DNA from: Parachlamydiaceae bacterium
GTDB taxonomy: Bacteria; Chlamydiota; Chlamydiia; Chlamydiales; Parachlamydiaceae
NCBI GenBank assembly: GCA_013698165.1
Contig: JACCVN010000332.1
Location: 1 to 19,947, forward strand
Direction of reading: 5' to 3'
DNA: 19,947 nucleotides
The notes under the pieces are model-generated. The model was not told the DNA's origin, did no database searches, and saw nothing but the letters and a program-made list of their open reading frames with translations. The position numbers were made by a program, and so were the translations under genes. Position 1 is the stretch's first letter. The number at the start of each line of letters is the position of its first letter. Shown piece by piece: positions 13,808-19,947 of the stretch.

Positions 13808-15121
13808 ATGAAAAAACATGTTGAAACTGAAGAGGGGAGCGAACTTAAAAAAGCTCTTTTAATCTCTGTCTATAAAAATTCATCCTTGAAAAATGTTTGC
13901 ATAGAACACCTGCTGGAATTAGAACTGCTGGTGGAAACCTTTGGATTGAAAACTGTACGTAAAGAGCCCTGCTTTGTACGCAAATATGAAGCATCAACTT
14001 GTATCACTTCAGGTAAAATTGAAGAGTTTACCCAACTGGCAAATGAGCTTGATGCAGAATTTATTATTTTTGATGATGAGATTACTCCTGGCCAGCAAAG
14101 AAATCTAGAAAAGCTTTTTGGTCGCTCTGTTATCGATCGCACAGAAGTTATCTTAGGGGTATTTGCACAACGCGCCCGCACTAAGGAGGCTCGTTTACAA
14201 GTTGAGCTTGCACAAGTCAAATACCAGGCGCCTCGTTTAAAGCGTCTCTGGACTCACCTCTCTCGCCAAGGAGGGACATCCGGCGGTGGTGCTGGTGGTG
14301 GTGGTGGGCATCTCAAAGGTGAGGGTGAGAAGCAGATTGAAATTGATAGACGTTTGCTTAAGCGTGATGTCGAAAAGTTGCAAAATGAAATAAAAGAAGT
14401 AAAAGCTATGCGCGAAACGCAGCGTTCATTTCGTGTAAAGGCAGGGATCCCTATTTTTGCTATCATCGGTTATACGAATGCGGGCAAGTCGACGCTTTTA
14501 AATGCATTAACGGATGCTGATGTATTTGTTGAAGACAAGCTATTTGCGACTTTGGACACCACGACGCGTAAATTTGAACTTGTTAACAACCAAGAGATCT
14601 TGCTCATCGATACTGTAGGTTTTATTCGAAAGCTTCCTCACCTTCTTGTCGCAGCCTTTAAGAGCACTTTGGAAGAATCGCTTCAAGCTGACATTTTACT
14701 GCACATCATTGATGTCAGCCACCATATGGCCGAAGAGCAAGCTGCTGCCACTCTTGAAGTCCTTACTGAGCTAGGCGCAGAAAATAAGACGATCATCACA
14801 GTCCTTAACAAGGTAGATAAGTGCGAAGATCTTTCGATGATTGCACGTTTGAAAGTTCTTTATCCTAGAACGGTTTCCATTTCAGCACTGAAAAAAATAG
14901 GCTTTGAAGAATTACAAGAATTGATGATCCAGGAGTTAAATAAACGCCGTAGAATTGTCAATTTGCAGATTCCTCAAAGCGCCTATGGCGCAGTTAGCGA
15001 AGTGATGAAAGTTGGACATATTATAAATACTGATTATTCAGATAATGATGTAATATTAAAAGTTGAAATTCCGATCTCTCTTGCGAATAAGCTCGAAAGG
15101 TATATTGTTTCAACTGAATAA
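13808..15121 (+). CDS. hflX: Ribosome-associated GTPase HflX
   Basis: A GTPase that binds the large ribosomal subunit and splits stalled or hibernating ribosomes. The 437 residues show the HflX N-terminal domain (SGKIEEF, IIFDDEITPGQQRNLE at 85-101), the Gly-rich linker SGGGAGGGGGHLKGEGE (158-174), a coiled-coil stretch (175-208), then the G domain. This carries G1 GYTNAGKS (221-228), G2 in ATLDTTTR (247-254), G3 DTVG (268-271), G4 NKVD (334-337) and G5 SISAL (357-361). A short C-terminal domain follows. GAGG (13797-13800) lies seven bases before the ATG, inside the end of the preceding gene; only two bases separate the reading frames. The phnP-like/hflX pairing is a chlamydial hallmark. Confidence 0.97.
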   Translation: MKKHVETEEGSELKKALLISVYKNSSLKNVCIEHLLELELLVETFGLKTVRKEPCFVRKYEASTCITSGKIEEFTQLANELDAEFIIFDDEITPGQQRNLEKLFGRSVIDRTEVILGVFAQRARTKEARLQVELAQVKYQAPRLKRLWTHLSRQGGTSGGGAGGGGGHLKGEGEKQIEIDRRLLKRDVEKLQNEIKEVKAMRETQRSFRVKAGIPIFAIIGYTNAGKSTLLNALTDADVFVEDKLFATLDTTTRKFELVNNQEILLIDTVGFIRKLPHLLVAAFKSTLEESLQADILLHIIDVSHHMAEEQAAATLEVLTELGAENKTIITVLNKVDKCEDLSMIARLKVLYPRTVSISALKKIGFEELQELMIQELNKRRRIVNLQIPQSAYGAVSEVMKVGHIINTDYSDNDVILKVEIPISLANKLERYIVSTE

Positions 15122-15148
15122 TCTCTAACTCGACTTTAGGATTTTAAA

Positions 15149-15850
15149 ATGACAGCCCTAGATCCTATTGGATATTCAGTTTTGAGCTTGCCTGCAGAGG
15201 ATCGCCCCCGCGAAAGGCTGCAACGCTTTGGTCCTGAGGCCATGTCGACAGCAGAACTTGTCGCTGTGCTTTTAGGGAGTGGAACAAAAGGTAATCCTGT
15301 CCTGCAATTGGCTCATGAATTGATCGTTCGATTTGGAAATTTGAAAGGGCTTTCTGAAGCCACAGTCGCAGAGCTATGTCAAATTAAAGGGCTGGGTCAA
15401 GCTAAAGCGATACAACTTAAGGCGGCATTCAGTTTAGGAGTTCGATTGGCGAAGCAGCCTCTTGGCTGCCGCTATCGAATTGAAAATCCCATGCATGCCT
15501 ATAATCTGGTAAAAGACGAGCTTTCAACAGAAAAACGAGAAGTTTTTATGACGATCCTTTTAGATACTAAGGGATACGTCATTAATCACGAAGTGATTGC
15601 TATCGGTACATTGTCGCAAACGTTGGTTCATCCTCGAGAGGTGTTTTATCCAGCTATTCGGCACAAGGCAGCAAGTTTGATATTAGTTCATAATCATCCT
15701 AGCGGGGACCCTACACCCTCGAAAGAAGATTACGAAGTGACAACAAAACTTTCGCAGGCCGGTGCAATGATTTCCATACCCATACATGATCATATTATTC
15801 TTGGCCAAAATCAGTATATCTCTTTGCGTCAAAAGGGCTTTAACTTCTAA
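15149..15850 (+). CDS. radC: RadC family JAMM/MPN-domain protein
   Basis: A 233-residue RadC/UPF0758 protein. An N-terminal helix-hairpin-helix-like part (PRERLQRFGPEAMSTAEL, IKGLGQAKAIQLKAA at 79-93) is followed by the metal-binding JAMM domain. Its motif is HNHPSGDPTPSKED, with H181, H183 and D194 as ligands and S185 nearby. The family was named for a supposed DNA-repair role that was later withdrawn for E. coli, so its function is open; DNA-related peptidase or hydrolase activity is possible. AGGA lies eight bases before the ATG. It begins 27 bases after hflX and is probably the last gene of that operon. Confidence 0.95.
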   Translation: MTALDPIGYSVLSLPAEDRPRERLQRFGPEAMSTAELVAVLLGSGTKGNPVLQLAHELIVRFGNLKGLSEATVAELCQIKGLGQAKAIQLKAAFSLGVRLAKQPLGCRYRIENPMHAYNLVKDELSTEKREVFMTILLDTKGYVINHEVIAIGTLSQTLVHPREVFYPAIRHKAASLILVHNHPSGDPTPSKEDYEVTTKLSQAGAMISIPIHDHIILGQNQYISLRQKGFNF

Positions 15851-16051
15851 GTTACAATGCCGCTGTATCTAATTCAGAGGGTCATAATTCCTCTACGTTT
15901 TTGTCCCCACCCTTATGTAATTTCAATTGATAGGCAATTTTTACCTTAGAGCTGTACCTTTAAGGTGGTCTATATACATTGATTTATGATATTTTCTTTT
16001 TTTTAAACATTTTTTTGACTACTAAATCTTAATTTAATCAATAGGTAGCTT

Positions 16052-19000
16052 GTGTTGAATGTCGGCAATTCGCTTTTTCCCAATTGGGATGCAGTTTCTC
16101 AAGCCAAAAATTGTTCTGATCGTTCTTCAAAAGTTCCTATTGAAAAGATAAAGCCGGGGTTTTTTGGAGAAACTGTTGGTAGGGCAAATAATGCCGTTTT
16201 TAATGCTGGTTGTTCATTGCTTAATAGGGCAGGTAAGATTCTTGGTAAGAAATGTCTAAAGACTTCAATGCTCATGAGCCCTATTTTACGGCGTTTGAAT
16301 CTTATGAAGCCGTATCTGGAATCTAATGAGGAGCATCTTTTTAAAGTCATTGCAGATTATGATCAATTGGAGCTTGCAAACGAGGCCTTAAAGTCGTTTA
16401 AAAGACATAAACGCAATAAACCGGATGCAGATTTTGCTTCTCTGAAAGGTTATGTCTTTGAGGAATTAAGGCCGGAGAAAGCAAGCCAATTGCATGCTGC
16501 TGCACGTCGCGTCACCACTCCAGGCCTTCCAGAGGGATTATTTTGGGAAACCTTTTTTGTAAGAATGAGTGATCAGATTCTTAGCGAAAATGCAACAAAA
16601 CAGGAAATGATTTTAAGGAAAGAGTTTAAGCCCATTTCAGACAAAGTTCTGCCTAATTGGCTTCCCTTTAAATTTTTTCATAACGGCCCTGTCACGATTT
16701 TAAATTGGTATCGCGATTTAAAAAAGGCTCCTTTGCGAGAAGCAAACCTGGTGTCAAAGCTAAATGAATTATTGTATAAAGGCCTTAGCACTAAAGATGA
16801 AGGCATTTTACCCACAGGAAAAGAAGGGGATGCTGTTCGCCAAAGTAATGAGTATAAAAAATACTTATATAAAGAAGCTCGTGTTGATGGGGCTGCTGAT
16901 TTTATTAATAACTTTCTATCGGTGTTAGCATCCGGCCTCAGTCTAATCCTTGAAGATATTATTCATGCTGACAAAGATGCCTTTGGAGAGTTGTTGGATT
17001 TTACCAGTGAGCATATAAAAATCGCTTTGCTTAAATTTTTGAATTCTCTGGCAGATCAAAACATTGATGATATAAGAGCGTATCCTAACGGTAAAAATAG
17101 TAAAGCTCTTCTCGGCCACATTCTGCTTAATATCGCAAAATTATGGGATAATCATAAAGAGAAATTCCTGCTTCAAATGGTTGAATTGAACAAATTAAAC
17201 CAAAATGATCGGTTGAAAAAAATTAATCATAAAATCTTCAACGATTTTTCAAAAGACCTTTTGGATATGGTTAGAGTCAACCCGCTTGATGATATAGATG
17301 TCCTTTCAGAAAAGTTAAAAACTGAATATTGGGAAAAAGTTGTTCAATATGATATTGTTCCTGAATTTCTAGCTGAACTCTATGTTAGTTTGACACAATG
17401 GGAAACTGAGAGAAAGGATCATGAAATTTCGCTGACTTCTTTTTCTGGGTATGCTGTGGATGCCATGAGGGTGGTTTCTCGACGTATTGTGGAAAGTGCG
17501 CAAAATTATTTTGCACATCCCCCCAATGCATTTAGCGATAATTTAAGAAAGGTGTTAAAAAGGAAATTCGAATCCGATAAAACAGTTTGTGGTAATGCCG
17601 CAGCAAATTATCTTGGGCATAAGGAAAATTTTCTATCGTTCAAAAGTGTTATCGATGCCAGCCTTCCTGTATTGGCAAAAGTAGAATCTGTCTGGAAGAA
17701 TCTTGAAGAGGCTGTGCAGCCTGCGATAGCTAAAATAGCTAATGCGCTTTTTATTAAAATCGACATGATTGAAAAGAACGAGGGCAACCGCTTCTTTCGA
17801 GATACATCCTTAAAATTGTTCAAACTGTTCACTAAGCATTACGATATTGTTCATTCGATCCAAGTAAATGCAGGAAAAGAAGATGCCGCTAAACTCAGCA
17901 AATCTCAAATGGTTGCAGGAATGCGGGGATACAACCTTTGCGATAGCAAAAATGGAAATATTGAGCAAAAAAGGAAATATTTTGATGCGAAAGTCAGAGT
18001 CTTTAAAGCGAAGGAAAATTTTGACAAATTAAACAATACCCATGTAAGAATTGCCTACCTTTTTGACATCACAAAAAAATGGTTCCATATAGGTGAAGAA
18101 TTTTTGGAGAGAAAAACAGGCACAGCATTTAATAATGTTGAGAACGCCCGAAAAGAATTAGAACTGGCAGAAGAGATCTTGGTTGAGGAGAACTCTAAAT
18201 TGCGAGCTAAAGAGATGGGCAAAAAAATATTGCAGCTTTTAAATCTAAACTCTGCAGCAGATTTGCCACTTCCTGAAAATTTGGGATCCCTCAGAGAGGA
18301 TATTTGGGAGTCACTAGTGGATGTAGGTATGCCTTCAATGCTGCAGACGGCTGTGGACAACATGACTGATAAAGATATGATGAATACGATTCTTACAAAA
18401 TTTCTTCAAACGGTAAAAGATCCGGTAAAAGATTTAAAACCTAAAGATCCTGAAATTGAAAACGTTCGTACAATGCTGGAAGCAATTGCTTTTAATAGCG
18501 CTCAATACAAAGAAGCCAGTGAGATCGCTATGAAGATTTTAGATGCCTCCGAAGGGTTGACACTGGAAAAAGGCATATCGAAAATCATAACTACAAACCC
18601 TCGCGCTAAAAGGATGTTAAAGGTTCCGATAGAAAAATGCTGTGAGAAGCTCCCAAACGTTTATAAAAAATGGATCAAGCTGATAAGTCCCTCAGCTCTT
18701 CAAGCAGAAATCGACATACAGGATTTTCACAAGTCACATAAGGAGTTTGATAGTGAATGTGGAGTTCTCCTCAAAAGACTACTAAAGTTCATCCCACTTC
18801 AACTCTTACATCACGTTAACATTCTAAATGTTTCAATTATTGAAGACTCAGCGGCGGAAAAGGTGGGTAAAACAGTCAGGGAGTCTATTGAGCCCTGGAC
18901 ATTCAAAAAAATGATCGATTTGTCTTTAGCTTCAATGGCTGAAAGTCAGATGCCCCAGGGGAAATGGGATGTTGAGCATGCGAAAAATATCAGTAGTTTT

Positions 19001-19558
19001 GAAGACAATCAGGGAATAAAGCGCCATTTTATCAAGCCTGCTAAAGTCCAAAATGCCGGTTACACTCGCGATTTTGGCCTACCAACAACCCCTGAAGCTA
19101 AGCGATCATGGGATCTTAAACAGGCTGCTGAAATCCACAACCGTGATGTTGCTGTAAGGAAAGAAATGACGGAATTTTTGAATTATCAATTCAAAGGCAT
19201 TTTGGCAAGTTGGTTTTCAACCGCCTGGCACAGTTTTTTAAGAATAATTCATAAAGCCATACAATTCGGATTAGAAACTAATGCTCCAAGATTACGGGAT
19301 TTTCTTAATAAGCATATTTTTTATGTCGCGACGCTCATTAAATCCTTGACTAAAATCATTGTTGAGAAGTTGGGATTTTTATTGGATCCTCCCTTGACAT
19401 TCCTCATAAATTTGTATGTTCGATCTAAAGCGAATAAAATTGTAGGATGGATGCACATGTCTCATGTCCATGATGAACTTGTGTGGGATATGATGGAAAC
19501 GATCATTGATCAGACTCATGAAAGCGCTCGTAAGCTGAACACTTTCTCGCCAATTTAG
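16052..19558 (+). CDS. Very large hypothetical protein (1168 aa)
   Basis: No family is recognised. It starts at GTG 16052 with AGGT (16043-16046) five bases upstream; TTG 16055 is an alternative. There is no signal peptide. The protein looks almost wholly alpha-helical with many charged residues. An amphipathic, glycine-containing segment occurs near 36-68, a hydrophobic helix at about 284-300, and a charged coiled-coil-like stretch (ENARKELELAEEILVEENSK) near two-thirds of the length. The final ~120 residues have several hydrophobic or amphipathic helices, for example FLLDPPLTFLINLYV, that could touch a membrane. Size, lack of homology and location next to a repeat cluster fit a lineage-specific chlamydial protein, possibly a secreted effector or inclusion-membrane component, but that is inference. 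It has no obvious relation to the tandem paralogues at the left. Confidence 0.85.
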   Translation: MLNVGNSLFPNWDAVSQAKNCSDRSSKVPIEKIKPGFFGETVGRANNAVFNAGCSLLNRAGKILGKKCLKTSMLMSPILRRLNLMKPYLESNEEHLFKVIADYDQLELANEALKSFKRHKRNKPDADFASLKGYVFEELRPEKASQLHAAARRVTTPGLPEGLFWETFFVRMSDQILSENATKQEMILRKEFKPISDKVLPNWLPFKFFHNGPVTILNWYRDLKKAPLREANLVSKLNELLYKGLSTKDEGILPTGKEGDAVRQSNEYKKYLYKEARVDGAADFINNFLSVLASGLSLILEDIIHADKDAFGELLDFTSEHIKIALLKFLNSLADQNIDDIRAYPNGKNSKALLGHILLNIAKLWDNHKEKFLLQMVELNKLNQNDRLKKINHKIFNDFSKDLLDMVRVNPLDDIDVLSEKLKTEYWEKVVQYDIVPEFLAELYVSLTQWETERKDHEISLTSFSGYAVDAMRVVSRRIVESAQNYFAHPPNAFSDNLRKVLKRKFESDKTVCGNAAANYLGHKENFLSFKSVIDASLPVLAKVESVWKNLEEAVQPAIAKIANALFIKIDMIEKNEGNRFFRDTSLKLFKLFTKHYDIVHSIQVNAGKEDAAKLSKSQMVAGMRGYNLCDSKNGNIEQKRKYFDAKVRVFKAKENFDKLNNTHVRIAYLFDITKKWFHIGEEFLERKTGTAFNNVENARKELELAEEILVEENSKLRAKEMGKKILQLLNLNSAADLPLPENLGSLREDIWESLVDVGMPSMLQTAVDNMTDKDMMNTILTKFLQTVKDPVKDLKPKDPEIENVRTMLEAIAFNSAQYKEASEIAMKILDASEGLTLEKGISKIITTNPRAKRMLKVPIEKCCEKLPNVYKKWIKLISPSALQAEIDIQDFHKSHKEFDSECGVLLKRLLKFIPLQLLHHVNILNVSIIEDSAAEKVGKTVRESIEPWTFKKMIDLSLASMAESQMPQGKWDVEHAKNISSFEDNQGIKRHFIKPAKVQNAGYTRDFGLPTTPEAKRSWDLKQAAEIHNRDVAVRKEMTEFLNYQFKGILASWFSTAWHSFLRIIHKAIQFGLETNAPRLRDFLNKHIFYVATLIKSLTKIIVEKLGFLLDPPLTFLINLYVRSKANKIVGWMHMSHVHDELVWDMMETIIDQTHESARKLNTFSPI

Positions 19559-19602
19559 TTAAGGTTAAGGGGACGGCTGGGAGTGCCACCACCTGTTTTG
19601 AG

Positions 19603-19638
19603 ACGCAAAGGTACAAAGAAACGCAAAGAACAAAGAAA
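19603..19638 (+). repeat. 18-bp tandem direct repeat, two copies (ACGCAAAG-type)
   Basis: ACGCAAAGGTACAAAGAA (19603-19620) is followed directly by ACGCAAAGAACAAAGAAA (19621-19638). Short CGCAAAG repeats of this kind are scattered in many unrelated bacterial genomes. It lies 45 bases after the stop of the large protein. Confidence 0.65.
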
Positions 19639-19659
19639 AATAAATTTAATTCCAAATTT

Positions 19660-19715
19660 GGTCTTCAAACTATGTTGATGTGTTAAAGTGTAACCTATGT
19701 GGGTTGGTCGGACCG
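19660..19715 (+). mobile_element. Solo IS-like terminus, right-hand type
   Basis: The 17-mer AAAGTGTAACCTATGTG (19685-19701) is followed by GGTTGGTCGGACCG, with the outer CGGACCG at 19709-19715. This is the same layout as the right end of the element at 10378-10754. A decayed second copy of the 17-mer unit is visible 25 bases inward (around 19660-19684). No matching left end was found nearby. Confidence 0.65.
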
Positions 19716-19824
19716 CTTCATAAGCCGCCCCTTCGGGACTTCTATTTAAATATTTCCTACCCATAGTTTGCCCCTATCGGGACTACACTATGGGCTTTAC
19801 ACAGTTTGCCCCATTCGGGGCCAT
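19715..19824 (-). repeat. GC-rich multi-hairpin repeat block, copy B
   Basis: Inverted copy of the block at 11081-11201. It includes the nested CCCATAGT/ACTATGGG stem around CCC-GATA-GGG, the CCC-GAA-GGG stem, and GCCCC-ATTC-GGGGC (19808-19821, plus-strand reading). It directly abuts the solo IS-like end at 19715. Six of the eight base differences from copy A lie in the linker between the nested stem and the CCC-GAA-GGG stem. Confidence 0.85.
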
Positions 19825-19947
19825 ACTTCTACCCACATCTTTTTCTTGACAGGAAAAGTGAATTTTTATTTACAAAACAATCCAAAATGCCTTAAGTTCC
19901 TCGTCAATACTTTAATGATGGGGTTTAATGTGAATAAAATTTCTGAC
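19825..19947 (+). other. Right-edge sequence, possible promoter and start of another gene
   Basis: TTGACA (19846-19851) has a poor -10 candidate (TTTACA, 19869-19874) at 17 bases. GTG 19930 could begin a reading frame (MNKISD) that runs off the window, with GGGG (19920-19923) upstream. Too little sequence is present to judge. Confidence 0.25.

Noticed and set aside
13870..14466. Long minus-strand frames opposite hflX
   Set aside because: They are codon-shadow frames of a clearly functional GTPase gene, with no start signals of their own.
10378..19715. A composite transposon bounded by the left end at 10378 and the solo right end at 19715
   Set aside because: The enclosed genes (FAD oxidoreductase, phnP-like, hflX, radC) are core chlamydial genes in conserved order, and no transposase is present.
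19555..19764. Minus-strand frame of 69 codons at the right repeat cluster
   Set aside because: It is the translation of hairpin block, IS-like end and CGCAAAG repeats, and overlaps the stop of the large gene, so it is a spurious frame.

Overview
The window looks like a piece of chromosome from an environmental (amoeba-associated) member of the Chlamydiae, close to Parachlamydia/Protochlamydia-type lineages. Three things point there. First, the DNA is AT-rich. Second, cytosolic-type malate dehydrogenase, a DadA-like FAD oxidoreductase, a PhnP-like metallo-hydrolase and HflX all occur in one neighbourhood, as they do around CT375-CT380 of Chlamydia trachomatis (recalled, not searched). Third, there is a citrate synthase, which Chlamydiaceae lack but amoeba-associated chlamydiae keep. 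No rRNA, tRNA or CRISPR array was seen.

Layout. 1-3668: two tandem, very AT-rich paralogous genes for large proteins of about 900 residues with no recognised function. The first is cut by the left window edge and is open through base 3, so any start inside the window is artificial. 3775-6816: a tight operon of mdh, gltA and a six-helix membrane protein, feeding the TCA cycle. 6817-11310: an accessory stretch with a glycosyltransferase whose N-terminus seems broken by a one-base change in a T7 tract, a convergent PmtA-like methyltransferase, a secreted His/Cys-rich protein with a very good promoter, and about 1.3 kb of non-coding DNA full of palindromes and mobile-element remnants. 11311-15850: core chlamydial genes: a DadA/MnmC-C-like oxidoreductase on the minus strand, then a plus-strand operon of a single-span membrane protein, a PhnP-like hydrolase, hflX and radC. 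16052-19558: a 1168-residue protein of unknown function, possibly membrane-associated at its C-terminus. 19559-19947: a second cluster of the same repeats, then possibly the start of another gene.

The least explained signal is a set of related repeats. (a) A palindromic element occurs at 6831-6940 and, inverted, at 11219-11285. Each copy sits just downstream of a stop codon, in the same orientation relative to the gene it follows. (b) A 100-bp GC-rich block of mini-hairpins occurs at 11101-11200 and inverted at 19715-19814, with 92 of 100 bases identical by eye. Six of the eight differences fall in one linker between hairpins. (c) IS-like ends built from a 17-mer at 25-bp spacing form a 377-bp MITE-like element at 10378-10754 and a solo end at 19685-19715 that abuts block (b). 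The inverted copies of (b) bracket the whole 8.5-kb core block.

Protein-level points of interest are a possible papain-like Cys/His arrangement in the tandem paralogues, the homopolymer frameshift in the glycosyltransferase, and the metal-binding-type N-terminus of the secreted protein. All functional statements come from motif reading by eye, with no database search.
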